DNA of 64,000 bases from Orobanche coerulescens (lineage: Eukaryota > Streptophyta > Magnoliopsida > Lamiales > Orobanchaceae): assembly GCA_033398695.1 (NCBI GenBank), contig CM065804.1:40439501-40503500 (forward strand). Reading direction: 5' to 3'. The notes beneath the pieces were generated by a model. That model saw only the letters and a program-made list of their open reading frames with translations. It ran no database searches and was not told the origin of the DNA. The position numbers were made by a program, and so were the translations under genes. Every line of letters begins with the position of its first letter. The stretch's first letter is position 1. Below are positions 1 to 11,420 of the stretch, piece after piece.

Positions 1-395
1 AAGGCAACAGTCGTTCCCAATTATTTCCCATGTCTAACACACATGCTCGTAACATATCCTCAAGGATCTGGATGGTCCTCTCGGACTGACCATCAGTCTG
101 AGGATGATAAGCCGTACTAAAATTCAACTGTGTCCCCAAGGCTTCTTGCAAACTCTCCCAAAAACGCGATGTGAAACGAGTATCCCTGTAAGATACTATA
201 GAGACTGGCACTCCATGCAACTTAATAATCTCCCTGATATAAAGTTGAGCATACTGATCCATTCGAAAGTTCATCTTAACTGGGATAAAATGAAATGACT
301 TCGTGAGTCGGTCGACAATGACTCAAATAGCGTGGTTTCCTTTTTTCCGTTCGAGGCAAACCTACCACAAAGTCCATTGTAATGTGTTCCCATTT
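1..395 (-). pseudogene. Degenerate integrase core of element 1
   Basis: On the minus strand this stretch continues the integrase of element 1. Recognisable islands are WEHITMDFVVGLP, just after the zinc-binding region, and a decayed QTDG-x-SERT block near positions 60-115, both typical of the DDE core of Ty3/gypsy integrases. Several stop codons and frame changes separate them, so no functional enzyme is possible. The remaining core and C-terminus lie outside the window. Confidence 0.6.
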
Positions 396-836
396 CTATT
401 CTGGAATATGAAGTGATTTAAGTAATTCAAAGGGTCGTTGGTGTTCTACCTTCACTTGCTGACAGACTATACACCTTCTGACAAAGTTTGCCACATCTCG
501 TTTCAAACCTTCCCACCAAAATGTCCCCTTAAGATCTTGATACATCTTTGTACTCCTAGGGTGTGCTATATACGGGGTATTATGTGCCTCCTTTAATATC
601 GCTTCTCTCAACTTAACAACATTGGGCACACAAATTCTCCCTTCATAATACATCGTGCCATCATCGGACACGCTGAAACCCTTATCCTCACCTGAAAGAA
701 TATGTCCTCTCATCTTGACTAAGAAGTCGTCCTGTCCTTGACCTTCTTTGATTTGTTCCCTCAAGGTTGGTTGTACCACCAAACTAGCCAATAATGACTC
801 AACTGGACTCGATGGTGTAGCCACCACAAGGTTCAT
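396..836 (-). pseudogene. Integrase zinc-binding domain fragment of element 1
   Basis: 146-residue minus-strand ORF. The N-terminal ~70 residues form the linker after RNase H. The second half is the HHCC zinc-binding domain of Ty3/gypsy integrase: EAHNTPYIAHP supplies the histidines and FVRRCIVCQQVK supplies the CxxC pair, with the conserved FWWEGLKRDV between them. It would bind LTR ends during integration. A stop at about 849-851 separates it from the RNase H fragment upstream. Fragment of the single gag-pol frame, not an independent gene. Confidence 0.75.
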
Positions 837-1013
837 CCTTGCAAATTCCTAGACCAAGCGTTCCTCCTTGGTCAACAAACAAGTCAGGTCTCCTCTCGCC
901 TTACGGCTCAGTGCATCCGCAACTACGTTTGCTCTACCAGGGTGGTAATGAATTGTACAATCGTAGTCTTTGACCAACTCAAGCCATCTGCGCTGCCTCA
1001 TATTCAATTCCTT

Positions 1014-1985
1014 CTATGTGAAAATATATTTCAGACTTTTGTGGTCTATATAAATTTCGCACTTACCTCCATAAAGGTAATGTCTCCAAATCTTCAAGGC
1101 ATGAACTACTGCTGCTAATTCCAAATCATGAGTAGGGTAATTCAGCTCGTGCGGTTTCAACTGTCTCGAAGCACAGGCAACTACCTTGCCCTCTTGCATC
1201 AATACACATCCCAAGCCTTGCTTGGATGCATCACTGTAGATGACAAATTCTTTCGTCGGATCGGGAATCGTCAAAATTGGTGCAGCAGTCAATCTTCGTT
1301 TAAGTTCTTGGAAACTCTTTTCGCATTTCTCATTCCATAAGAAAGCTTCTCCCTTTCGAGTCAATTTAGTCATAGGTGCAGCAATCTTCGAAAATCCCTC
1401 GATAAATCTTCGATAATAACTGGATAATCCCAAGAAGCTGCGAACTTCATTCGCATTACTCAGTACTTTCCAATCATTGACTGCCTCAACTTTAATCGGT
1501 TCAACCTCAATTCCTTTAGAAGTGACCACATGTCCCAAAAATGCAACTCGGTTAAGCCAGAATTCGCACTTGTTGAATTTCGCATACAACTTCTCCTTAC
1601 GCAGTATTCCCAATACTATTCTAAGATGCTGCTCATGTTCAACCTTGGTCTTTGAATATACAAGTATGTCATCTATGAACACAATGACAAACTTATCCAA
1701 ATAAGGTTGAAATACACGGTTCATGAGGTCCATGAATACCACTGGCGCATTAGTCAAACCAAATGGCATCACTATAAATTCATAGTGTCCATATCGAGTT
1801 CGAAATGTTGTCTTCGAGATAACATCATCCTTAATCCTCAGCTGGTGATATCCGGATCTCAAATCTATCTTCGAAAATACTCCCGATCCTCCAAGTTGAT
1901 CGAATAGGTCCTCTATTCTACGAAGTGTATATTTATTCTTTATCGTGAGTCGATTAAGTTCACGATAGTCTATGCACATCCTCAA
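1014..1985 (-). pseudogene. Reverse transcriptase and RNase H of element 1
   Basis: 323-residue minus-strand ORF with the RT fingers/palm ([17 protein letters not shown] at the start, [16 protein letters not shown]), the catalytic FIDDILVYS at about residue 105, the thumb ([17 protein letters not shown]) and the RNase H start ([15 protein letters not shown], then [21 protein letters not shown]). It copies element RNA into DNA in the virus-like particle. A TAG stop at 1011-1013, where the family usually has glutamine (inferred CAG to TAG), cuts RNase H. Upstream, a longer adenine run near 1990-2000 shifts the frame relative to the protease/RT fragment, which breaks the polyprotein. Confidence 0.85.
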
Positions 1986-2664
1986 ACTTCCGTCTTTTTT
2001 TCTTCACGAAGAGCACTGGCGCACCCCATGGCGAAACACTCAGTCGGATAAATCCAGAGTCGAGTAGTTCCTGGAGTTGTACTTTCATCTCTTGAAATTC
2101 CTTAGGCGCCATCCTATAAGGGGTCTTCGATATTGGTTCCGCTCCTGGCACTAGATCAATCGAGAACTCAACTTGACGATTCGGCAGAACTCTGGGCAAG
2201 TCTTCGGGAAAGACATCTGGGTACTCCTTGGCGATAGGTACATCAGCTACCGTCTTCTCCGAAGTTGTTTTCCCCATCACGTTCACCAAGAATCCTTGGC
2301 AATCACTCTTTTTCAGCATCTTCACAGCTTTCATGGCTGAAATCACCTTCGGGGTACTGCTGTGTCTAACTGCCTCGAATACGGTCTTGACATCAATAGA
2401 CGGACATAAGGTTACTCTTCTTTCGGAGCATTCGACTATAGCTTTATGCTTGTCCAACCAATCCATACCCAAAATGACATCAAAATTGCTATGTTCCACT
2501 ATGTGCAAGTTGGATAAGAAGCTATGTTCATTAATCTCTATCTTCACATTGTTAGTTATCGAGTCTACACGCACTACTCCCCCCGCAGGCATGCTAACTA
2601 ACAAAGATATAGGGGCTTTACTACTTCTACAACTAATCATAGTACAAAGCTTCCTAGAGATGAA
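1960..2664 (-). pseudogene. Protease C-terminus and RT N-terminus of element 1
   Basis: Minus-strand ORF of 226 residues continuing the aspartic protease whose active site DTGAS lies just upstream at the end of the gag ORF. It contains the ILGMDWL protease motif followed by the RT N-terminal linker (FPEDLPRVLPNRQVEFSIDLVPGA, split here only by notation) and [13 protein letters not shown]. The TAA at 2662-2664 interrupts the protease immediately after DTGASH. At its 3' end an adenine homopolymer, one base longer than the frame requires, shifts translation away from the RT ORF. Confidence 0.8.
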
Positions 2665-3435
2665 TTAATGAGACGCACCCGTATCAAACAACACCAAAGC
2701 AGGAACATTTGCAACTGACAACATACCTGACATGGTTTGAGGTTCCGTCTCTGCTTCAGCCTTGGACATGCTGTACACTCGAGCTCTGCCTCCGGAGCCT
2801 TGACCTTGCACATTATTGCTTGGGCCTTTTCCCTTCTTCGGACACACTGAGGCCATGTGTCCTTCCTCACGGCAATAGTAGTACCACCTCTGACCAAGCA
2901 TACATGCACCTTTATGCTCTTTGCCACAAGTAGCACATGTGGGGTTACCGGACTGTGGTTTCAACCCCGAAGATCCAGTCTTAACATTTTTCTTGCTACC
3001 ACCTCCTTGCTCGTGCCACTTGCGCTTGTTATTTGTTCCAACTGGTGGTGCCCTTGCCTTCTCCACGTCTAAACTAGCAGAAATGTCCTCGGACCTTGAA
3101 ACGGCTTCATTGTAGCTTAGACGACCATGACCAGCCAAATGGTGACTAATCCGGTCACGAAGTCCATCCCGAAATTTCTGAGACTTCATGTCATCCGTCT
3201 CGACCATGTGAGGAGCAAAACGGCACATGTGGTTAAACTTGTGTTCATACTCGGTGACCGACATTCCACCTTGGGTCAGATCGAGGAACTCCTTCTGTAT
3301 CTTCATCTGGATCTTCTTCGGGATCCTCCTCGGGGTCTTCTTCAGGATCCTCCTCTGATTCCTCCTCATCCGCAGAGTCGGCATCCCAAATTTGCAGCTG
3401 GAATCGCCTCTCGAGTGAGCAAATCCAATAAGCAT
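2665..3435 (-). pseudogene. Gag (capsid C-terminus, zinc knuckle) and protease active site of element 1
   Basis: Minus-strand ORF of 256 residues. Residues ~48-75 (EFLDLTQGGMSVTEYEHKFN) are the plant retrotransposon gag domain, and ~165-205 hold a CCHC-type nucleic-acid binding region (CATCGKEHKGAC, then YYYCREEGHMASVCPKKGKG). The last residues, VLFDTGASH, are the protease active site. Gag builds the virus-like particle and packages RNA. The first ~45 residues are basic and arginine-rich in this frame, but the same DNA read in another frame gives a strongly acidic stretch, so a frame change lies around 3290-3300. Confidence 0.8.
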
Positions 3436-3758
3436 CCAGTGACGAACTGAAAATCATCAGCGACCTCTCGCTCTTCTAGCGATCTCTTGATGGCCTTTAT
3501 CCAAAGCCGAAAGATGCAGTAACTCCAGTCTTCGGATAATTTCTCCATCAAGTGCTCTAGTTGGCGGGTGACGGAACCTTGTTTTCCAGATTTTAGCCAC
3601 TTACTCAGTCTATTAATGACGTAGTGTGGCGCATTTTCTGGTAGACTAGGGTCGTCCCACCAGTCTTTACACGCTAGGAGACGCGAGTCAAAAGTAGCTG
3701 GGACCTTCTTACGTGGCGTCATTCTAGTTTTGGCTATTCTAATAGTTCGTACATACAC
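3366..3758 (-). pseudogene. N-terminal gag-region ORF of element 1, unrecognised
   Basis: 130-residue ORF between the primer binding site and the recognisable gag domain of element 1, in the position of the gag N-terminus. It may start at the internal methionine of MTPRKKVPATF. I do not recognise the sequence (motifs such as CKDWWDDPSLPENAPHYV and a tryptophan-rich WSYCIFRLWIKAIK). It ends at a stop, while an overlapping frame (3245-3457) encodes an Asp/Glu/Pro repeat built on EEDP units. It may be a variable gag N-terminus or captured foreign sequence; the window cannot decide. Confidence 0.45.
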
Positions 3759-3899
3759 AAATAATTATATGAGTAAAATGAAATCACATGTGCATGAATA
3801 ATGACTGAAATTCGGCACCTCATACGGAGTGACGAAGTGGCGAAACTGAGAGCATATGATACTTTTACATTTTAGCGAGTCTACAGAAAGGTAAAACCC
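3759..3899 (-). other. Untranslated leader of element 1
   Basis: Sequence between the primer binding site and the first gag-region ORF of element 1. No recognisable coding content. Its position fits the 5' leader that would hold the packaging signal. Confidence 0.4.
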
Positions 3900-3911
3900 G
3901 CTCTGATACCA
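3900..3911 (-). other. Primer binding site, initiator tRNA-Met type (element 1)
   Basis: On the minus strand the 12 bases TGGTATCAGAGC follow the end of the 5' LTR by three bases. This is the standard plant LTR-retrotransposon site complementary to the 3' end of initiator tRNA-Met, where minus-strand DNA synthesis is primed. It fixes the orientation of element 1 and the LTR border at 3915. Confidence 0.9.
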
Positions 3912-3914
3912 CTA

Positions 3915-5881
3915 TGTAACGCCCCGACTTTCTAGGGTAAATATTGGGGAAAATAAATAAAAGGTAAATTTTGTGGAAAATAATTTTCTTGAGAATATAA
4001 AAATTCTCGCCTACAAAGTCGAGTCGCTACAATGTCATGAAAATAAATACCTTTAAATAAGGTAACATTTCATTATAAATACGGATTAAAATTAGCGGTA
4101 GAAAATAAATCATAATTTATAAATTTCAATTCAAGTTTTCCCCAAATGAATTTCAACATAGTTTGACGAAAACTAAACATCATTTAAATAAATTCCATCT
4201 CATATGCCCCCCTCGGCTCGCTCCTTTGTCCCTCCGGCTCGGTTCAACCTGTGGGATCAATAAAGGTGGGGGTGAGCTTCCTTCAGCTCGTGAGAATCAC
4301 ACTGATCACAGTAATATACAATCTCATGGAAAACATAACATGAATAAACTATCACATTTTTCCTCAACATGAATGCATACTCACAATATTACGTACAACA
4401 TGAATCAAGCATGCATAACACGAATATTGAGGTTGCGCAGGTGCCCCCGCAACAACATGAAACATACAAGCAATACCACATATAACATGAAACGAGCATG
4501 TATGTGAATACTGGGTTGTGCAGGTGTCCCCACACAACATGATAACCTCTTACACGAATACAGATGAGCCTGATTTACAACGTGTATCATAATTTATAAA
4601 CATGAAATGAATATCACATATGCAGTCCAATCAAAGCAATTAAAGTGATAGTGAAAATTCCGACCTGAATAAATGATGATGTATGACTGAAATGAAGGTG
4701 CTCGACTCACAGTCCTAAGCCCGTAAATCCTCGATAAAATCTACATATAATAATAATAATAATAATTAAAATCCTTACAATTTATTATTTATATAATAAA
4801 TGAAAAGATATAAATATCACTATAATGACTGAAAAGAAATTACAGTTGCTTATTAATATTAACCGAAGAGTTAACATTATTAATGATTGAAATTAAAATA
4901 CTTATGCATAATTTTTAGATTATTCATTAATATTAATTGGAAGTCAACATTTTAATGTTTGGGGTCAAAATAGGACGGGAAGTGAATTTTAAAAGTTGAC
5001 TGGGGTCAAAATTGGATTAATTATACTAGCTGGGGCTGAATTGAAAACTGAATAAATAGATTTGGGTCAAGATGCAAGACCTGAGAAATGTGGGTCTAAA
5101 ATGAAAAGTCCTAAAATTTCGTGGGTATATAAACCCCATACCTAGGGTCAGCCGACACCCACTCATCTTCTCACCTCCCGTGAATCCCTCACCCTCACAC
5201 ACCCACCACACAGATCGGCCAGCAAATTTGCACAACACCTATCGGAAAAAAAATCAAAGAAGACACACGCACATGGTCGGAACACACAGACACACTGAAT
5301 CGAATGGAACTCACGCACCGAAAACGGCGGAAGAACACACACACTGATTCATGGCGGCCACCAATTGAAACTCATGGTGGTGCAGTGGCGCGGCACAAGG
5401 CTTAAGCCCTGGGTCCTTCGGAGGGCGGTGTAGAGGCGGTTTGGCGGCAGCTCGCGGCCATGGTGACGAATGTCCGATTCCAACCAGATTGGAAATCGTT
5501 CGAGGGTTACAGGATTCGGGTATGCATGCGGGTTTACGATTTGTTGGTTTGATTCAGTTGATTAAATTTTGTTTTGGGTTTGTTCTGAAACTGGCTGAGG
5601 TGAAATGAATCGGGTTGCAAGTTTCGGATTTATGAATATGGTTTTCCTGATTTGAGTTATGGGTTTCAAAGTTGGGTCAGGAATTTCCAAAGGTGTTCGA
5701 CTGAGAAGGGATGTAAGATAAGAATCAAGATCAGTCCCTGTGAAATTGAATGAATAGAGTAGGGAAGAACATGATTTTTGTTTTATAAATTTGATTCTCT
5801 CTATGGAATTAAATAAAATGAAATGCATTATAATATTAATATAATTAATAATATTACATTATAAAAAGGGTGGGTATTACA
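3915..5881 (-). repeat. 5' LTR of element 1
   Basis: About 1967 bp. On the minus strand it begins TGTAATACCCACCC and ends GGGGCGTTACA, the TG...CA termini expected of an LTR, next to the tRNA-Met primer site. It holds no gene. It contains TA-rich stretches, short (TAA)n at 4749-4766 and a C/A-rich region near 5150-5345. The short ORFs within it are not conserved proteins. The right border is supported because the sequence at 5882 resumes inside a different LTR. Confidence 0.85.
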
Positions 5882-6142
5882 ACTTTTTCGCCTTCGGTTT
5901 GAGGCAAGTTTTATACTTGTACTAGTCAATTAGATTAATGTTATCATGTATGTGTATGAATGTATCGATGTATCGATTGTTGTTTTTTATATTGATGTCG
6001 GTTTAAGACATCGTTATGATCAGTGATATTGGTATTTTTCTATTTATACTGTAATTGGCCGAGTGAAGGCATTTACGTGTTCGATTATCATCCCCATCAT
6101 CGGTAACTGATTAAAGGTACTCAGACATCTGTTTTAATTGTT

Positions 6143-6530
6143 TCATTGTTATCAATTGGCCATTCTAAGGCAATCGAGGTATTGAATTGGGATTATCGAG
6201 GATAGTTCCCATCTGTTGTGTCGTTGTTATAGATTGGCCATTCTAAGGCAATCGAGGTATTGAATTTGGACTTTCGAAGACATTTCTCATCCGTTCAGTC
6301 GTTGTTATCGATTGACCATTATAAGGTAATCGATGTATTGAATTGCGACTGTCGAAGACATTTCCTATCCGTTGAGTCGTTGTTATCGATTGACCATTCT
6401 AAGGTAATCGATGTACTGAATTGGGACTGTCGATGGAATTTCCCATCTGTTGAGTCATTCTAATCGATTGGCCATTCCAAGGAAGTCGAGGTATTTGAAT
6501 TGGGACCACCGAGGATGGTGCCCATCTGTG
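6143..6530 (+). repeat. 78-bp tandem repeats in LTR 1 (about 5 units)
   Basis: Diverged tandem copies with a 78-bp period, each containing ATCGATT-x13-TAATCGAT, an inverted repeat able to form a 7-bp stem. The outer units are degenerate. Because 78 is a multiple of three the array reads as a repetitive ORF, which I do not take as a protein. The same array recurs in LTRs 2 and 3. Confidence 0.75.
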
Positions 6531-6824
6531 AGTTATTGTTGTCGTGTTGACCGACTCAAGGTAGCACACTATTATTCTTATGACTTTGGTAATCTCGGGA
6601 TTGTTTCCGTTATGATCAATTGTGTTTTTGGAGGCTAGTCTCGGATAGTGCTCAAGGGGTAAGCTTGGGGCTTGAACCTTCACGGTTAATTTCCCAACAC
6701 ATACAGTTCAGTAGGTCACGGTCACTGGGTGATCTCATTATGGGTAAGTCTGGGGATTGAACCTTCGCGGTTGGTTTCCCAGCACCTGCAATTCAGCAGG
6801 TCACGGTCATTGGATGGCCTCATT

Positions 6825-7190
6825 GTGATACGAATTCATGCCGTGGCTTCGGCCCTCATTGTGATACGGCTTCGTGTCGTGGCTTCGGCCCTCATTGTGA
6901 TACGGCTTCATGCCGTGGCTTCGGCCCTCATTGTGATACGGCTTCGTGCCGTGGCTTCGGCCCTTATTGTGATACGACTTCGTGCCGTGTCTTCGGCCCT
7001 CATTGTGATATGGCTTCGTGTCGCGGCTTCAGCCCTCATTATGATACGGCTTCGTGCCGTGGCTTCGGCCCTTATTGTGATACGGCTTCGTGCCGAAGCC
7101 GTGGCTTCGGCCCTCATTGTGATACGGCTTCGTGCCATGGCTTCGGCCCTCATTGTTATACGGCTTCGTGCCGTGGCTTCGGCCCTCATG
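6825..7190 (+). repeat. 36-bp tandem repeats in LTR 1 (10 units)
   Basis: Ten head-to-tail copies of a 36-bp unit, one unit lengthened by 6 bp. Each unit contains ACGGCTTCGTGCCGT (5-bp stem, TTCGT loop) and GGCTTCGGCC, which in RNA is a 3-bp stem closed by the very stable C(UUCG)G tetraloop. The array is open in several frames on both strands only because 36 is divisible by three. Confidence 0.85.
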
Positions 7191-7921
7191 TGATACAGCT
7201 TCGGGCTATTTGGCTTTGGGCCATTGTGATGATTGGCAGTTTCGGTTGAGTGACTTTCAGGTGATTGTGATATTTGGCAGCTTCAGCTGAGGGGCTTTCA
7301 GGCTATTGTGATGTCTTGGTATTTCCGTTGGAGCCTTCGAGCATTGTGATTCATATCTCTTTCAGTTCTGATTTGGTTTATCTTAGGGTAATTTATTGTT
7401 GTATCCTATATTGATGATTCACCATTAGGCACTTGTTTTCTAACCTGATGAACGGGTATTGATCGTATGTCGTGGGCATAATGTTTCACGAATGCTCGAT
7501 TCTGACATTTTTTTGTGAGCATCTCGTATTACCATTGTTGTACCATTTTATTCTGTCTTTGGATTCATATCTTGTTGTACATGTATTTGATATTCATTAT
7601 CTGGATCACTGACCCCGTGGGGGCAGAACATGTTTACATGTTTAAGGTGCTTGCGAGGAGAGAGTTGAGACACAGGGGCATGATGATGGAGACGAGGCAT
7701 TCGAGCGATACTAGTCCGAGATGTTTTGGTGTTCATGTCGATCAGACCATTTGGAGTATTCCGGTTTTGTCAGTTGTTGTCATTTATGTTGGATATCATA
7801 GTAGGGACTGTGATTCTCCCTTTTGGTCAGTTTGTTGTATTTTGGTCGTGTTCGCCTGGTGGATCTCCTGGTGTGGGATCCACGGCACTGTAATGACCCA
7901 ACGGGATTTGGGGGTGTTACA

Positions 7922-8989
7922 GAAGATGGATCAGAGCTTTGGGTTGTGAGATACCCTAATATGTGAGTTGTGTGGCTCTACCGATGCGGTAATAGTGGGG
8001 CTGTCAGGTTACGACTCTGGACAGTCGGGTTTCGTGAGTCGTGATAGTTGGACGATTGTATGAGTTATTCTTTCATCGAGTCGTTGCCAGTGAAGACTAG
8101 TATCGCAAGACTTCGAAGCTTCTTATGACCTGTGAAATGACTCGATTCTCTTTTATGTTCATACATTCATTATGTCATTGATTATATATGTTTTATTGAA
8201 ACATGTATGTAACATTCGTGTTACGATTGATTCATGATTATTTGTTTTGGAGCGTGTGGGCTCTGTATTAGCTATGATAAGCATGATTGTTGTGACTGTT
8301 TATCTGTTGAGTATGTATACTTGTAATTCATATCTATTTCAGCTCTGATTTGGTTTACCTTCATGTTATTTATTGTTGTGTCCTATATTGGTGATTCGCC
8401 GTTGGGCACTTGTGTTCTAACCTGATGAGCAGGTATTAATCGTATCGTGGGCATAGTGTTTCACGAATGCTTGATTCTTACATTGTTTTGTGAGCATCTC
8501 GTATTACCATTGTTGTACCATTTTATTCTGCCTTTGGATGCATATCATGTTGTACATGTATTTGATATTCGTTATATGGATGACTGACCCCGTGGGGGCG
8601 GAACAGGTTTACATATTTTAGGTGCTTGCGAGGAGAGAGTTGAGACACAGGGGCATGACGATGGCGACGAGGCATTCAAGCGATACTAGTCCAAGATGTT
8701 TTGATGTTCATGTCGATCAGACCGTTTCGAGTATTTCAGTTTTGTCAGTTATTGTCATTTTGTATTATCCGAGAAAGGCTCGTGGATGTTGTTGTATTTT
8801 TATTTTGGCCATGTAGGCCCACGTTTGTTGTAGAAATTCCATATCGGAATATTATGTTGCATATCATAGTAGGGACTGTGATTCTCCCTTTTGGTCAGTT
8901 TGTTGTATTTTGGTCGTGTTCGCCTGGTGGATCTCCTGGTGTGGGATCCACAGCACTGTAATGACCCAATGGGATTTGGGGGTGTTACA
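7922..8989 (+). repeat. Rearranged segment: extra leader copy plus extra LTR 3' end
   Basis: 7922-~8314 is a copy of the internal leader, starting with a primer site that has lost one T. At about 8315 it jumps into the LTR 3' portion (matching 14490-15157) and runs to a second LTR end at 8989, after which the leader starts again. The extra LTR piece is closer to LTR 2 than to LTR 1, for example it retains the ~100-bp block that LTR 1 lacks. That points to recombination with another copy rather than simple local duplication. Confidence 0.75.
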
Positions 8990-8994
8990 GAAGA

Positions 8995-9006
8995 TGGTAT
9001 CTGAGC
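8995..9006 (+). other. Primer binding site, internal region 1
   Basis: TGGTATCTGAGC, one mismatch from the tRNA-Met site TGGTATCAGAGC, five bases after the LTR end at 8989. Confidence 0.8.
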
Positions 9007-9445
9007 TTTGGGTTGTGAGATACCCTGATATGTGAGTTGTGTGGCTCTACCGATGCGGTAATAGTGGGGCTGTCAGGTTACGACTCTGGACAGTCGGGTT
9101 TCGTGAGTCGTGATAGTTGGACGATTGTATGAGTTATTCTTTCATCGAGTCGTCGCCAGTGAAGACTAGTATCGCAAGACTTCGAAGCTTCTTATGACCT
9201 GTGAAATGACTCGATTCTCTTTTATGTTCATACATTCATTATGTCATTGATTATATATGTTTTATTGAAACATGTATGTAACATTCGTGTTACGATTGAT
9301 TCATGATTATTTGTTTTGGAGCGTGTGGGCTCTGTATTAGCTATGATTAGCATGATTGTTGTGACTGTTTATCTGTTGAGTATGTATACTCATGTTTGGC
9401 TATTGACGTAGCACTCTGGATTGACCGTTGAGGCATATTTGAGTT

Positions 9446-10772
9446 ATGATCATGATCGAACGCTATTCTTTCACTATGGAAAGAACAATCCGAGGACGTG
9501 ACAGAGGGGGTAAAGGCTACAGAGCAGGCCGAAACCCAGAACCTAATGTTTATGCACATGTGGGTGCCGAGATGAGTCAGAGTTCAGCCGGTGGAGTTAC
9601 TTACGTGACCGATATCCCTTCGCGACGCCATGCTCGAGAGGTCGATCGGACTGAGAGTGGACACGTCGACCCTTTCTTGCTTATAAGGGGCGTGATGGCC
9701 CAGATGACTCAGATGACGCAGATAGTGAAGACCATGCAGTCCTCGATAATTCGTGGCCCACCGCAGCAGGGATTCCAGGTGCCGTTTCATGGGCAGACTG
9801 GGGAAGCGAGTCAGATAGTTAGTGATATCTCTCGTCAAAGGCCGCCTATTTTTGAGGGTTCATCGGAACCAGCTGACATTGTTCATTGGCTTGAACATTT
9901 TGATAAACTCTTCGACATGGTTCAGTGTCCGGAAGAGAGTAAGTTGGCAGTAGCGGCTTACTACTTGAGTTAGGGCGTTTATTATTGGTGGTTTTCTGTG
10001 AAGCCCACCGATTGTGATTTTATTTGGGGCGAGTTCAAGACTCTCACGTTAGATAGGTACTGTCCGGCTCCACTTTGTGAAGCCAAGTTGTCAGAGGTTT
10101 TGAACCCCATAATCCTTCGAGGACGAGGGTGTTATTGTTATTGCTGAGAATTTTCAAGGACTTCTTCAGTTTGCTTGATCTGTATTCCGTACTGAAGCGG
10201 ATAAGATCAAGTATTTTAGCAAGAGGCTAAACCCGAGGTTGAGGATGCAGTTTCTCGATCATAGTTGTAATTCACTTGGTGAATTCATCGAGAAGGCTCT
10301 TGGAGCAGAGCTTTTGATGAAGGAGCTTGCTCGGAAGAACCCTTCAGTTTCTTCTGGTGAGAGGACTAGGATGCCGGTTAATTCAGAGGGACTTTATAAT
10401 CATCTTCGTGTTGGGAAAGCATCTTCTTCTCAGACGACGAGTTCGACTGTTGTTTGCTTTAACTGTGATTCAGTGGGGCATGTTAGCACTCATTGTACGG
10501 TGCCGGCTATTGTTTGTTTTCTGTGTGGGAGGCAGGGACACCTTCATAAATACTGCAGGATTTCTAGTGCCAGTAGGTCTCGAGAGAGCTCACGGGTCTC
10601 GAGAGATTTTATTACTCTAGTCCGTACTTCATCCAAGGGGTCCTATCAGGCTTCGGGAGCCAGAGGTAAGGACAGCAGAAGAGGAGCAGCGAGTTCATAT
10701 TTGGGTCTCCCTCGAGTCGATGAGATCGAGGAGATAGACGATCTGGAGAATATCGATGTGCGGTACATTTGA
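9446..10772 (+). pseudogene. gag of the gag-only element, copy 1 (interrupted)
   Basis: The first ORF (9446-9973, 175 aa) has a basic glycine/arginine N-terminus, a helix-rich MAQMTQMTQIVKTMQ segment and the first part of the retrotransposon gag domain (PPIFEGSSEPADIVHWLEHF). It stops at a UAG exactly where the family continues into the YYWW motif. Coding sense continues past the stop, changes frame near 10115 and ends in the ORF 10239-10772 (177 aa). That ORF holds two CCHC zinc knuckles, CFNCDSVGHVSTHC and CFLCGRQGHLHKYC, and an acidic C-terminal tail. There is no protease domain after it. Gag would form particles and bind RNA. A further TGA lies near 10177 in this copy. Confidence 0.8.
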
Positions 10773-11420
10773 GATGCAGCCTTGATTTGTATTTTCCCTT
10801 CCTTTTGTTTTTCGGATTAATGTTGAACTTAATCTGTATTGTAGTATTGTGGTTGTGAACCATTTGTTGTTTATCTATCTTGTAATGATAGCTTTTGAGA
10901 GTCTTGAGATTTGAGGTCATCTGATGAGTTTTTCTTTCCTTTCGGTGTTGTACCCGAGATTTTTGTGATGATCTGGGTAATTGTTCTTGGTGATTCGAGA
11001 CGTCTAAGTCGTAAGGATATGGACGCGCATTTGATATGGTCCCGAGGACTATATGTGCGTTGTTGTTTTCTTTTTGTGGCGTGAGTTAGTGTTTGCATGG
11101 GCATTCGATGCTGATGAGAATGGGGTGTGTACGCCGGTGTTACGAGTCATGCGGGTGGTACGGCTTTCTGGCTGGTCTCTGGCGGAGGAGTCATGATTCG
11201 ACTGATCTCGCACTTGGTTGAGTGCTTTTATCACTTGACTTTCGCCGTGTCCAGGCAGAGGAGATGCGGGGGACTCGAGGGGATGGCTCGATTAAGCAGG
11301 CGAAGTGGTTCGCAATGAGGAGTATTCCTGGAGATGTTGTTTTTAGATCCTGATGGATAGTACGTACCCCGAGATGTGCACCCTGAGTTTCGGGGATGAA
11401 ACTCTTTTTAAGGGGGCGTA
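10773..11420 (+). other. 3' untranslated part of internal region 1 with polypurine tract
   Basis: No coding content recognised. It ends in AAGGGGGCGTA directly before the LTR start TGTAATATCC at 11421. The purine run at ~11410-11418 is the polypurine tract that primes plus-strand DNA. The preceding TTTCGGGGATGAAACT block resembles the 3' end of chromoviruses, supporting derivation of this element from one. Confidence 0.7.

Larger units (their letters stand above)
1..5881 (-). mobile_element. Ty3/gypsy LTR retrotransposon 1, 3' end outside window
   Basis: Minus-strand element read from its 5' LTR (3915-5881) through a tRNA-Met primer binding site, gag, protease, RT, RNase H and the start of integrase. 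The rest of integrase and the 3' LTR lie left of base 1. Its LTR abuts at 5882 a sequence that matches the interior of another LTR (12972 onward), so this element inserted into the gag-only array that follows. Expected 5-bp target duplication is acttt at 5882-5886, but the partner is outside the window. Coding regions carry stops and frameshifts, so the copy is dead. The zinc knuckle, RT and integrase are of plant chromovirus style. The chromodomain region is not in view, so the lineage is an inference. Confidence 0.85.
5882..7921 (+). repeat. LTR 1 (3' portion) of the gag-only array
   Basis: Matches LTR 2 from 12972 to 15157 and ends in the same GGGGGTGTTACA before a primer binding site. The first ~1551 bp are missing because element 1 inserted at 5881/5882. 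Relative to LTRs 2 and 3 it has a deletion of ~165 bp near 5970 and one of ~100 bp near 7780. It is the most divergent of the three copies. Confidence 0.85.

Noticed and set aside
5026..5238. Small ORF in the 5' LTR of element 1 as a gene
   Set aside because: Within an LTR, no recognisable domain, composition follows local C/A-rich sequence.
6825..7190. CRISPR-like array
   Set aside because: The units are contiguous without variable spacers and lie in a plant LTR.
6729..7193. 154-codon plus-strand ORF of 12-residue repeats (and minus-strand counterparts, also at 13998-14357 and 20118-20661) as a repetitive protein
   Set aside because: The DNA is a 36-bp tandem array, a multiple of three, so several frames on both strands are open at once. 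No start context or conservation of one frame over another is evident.
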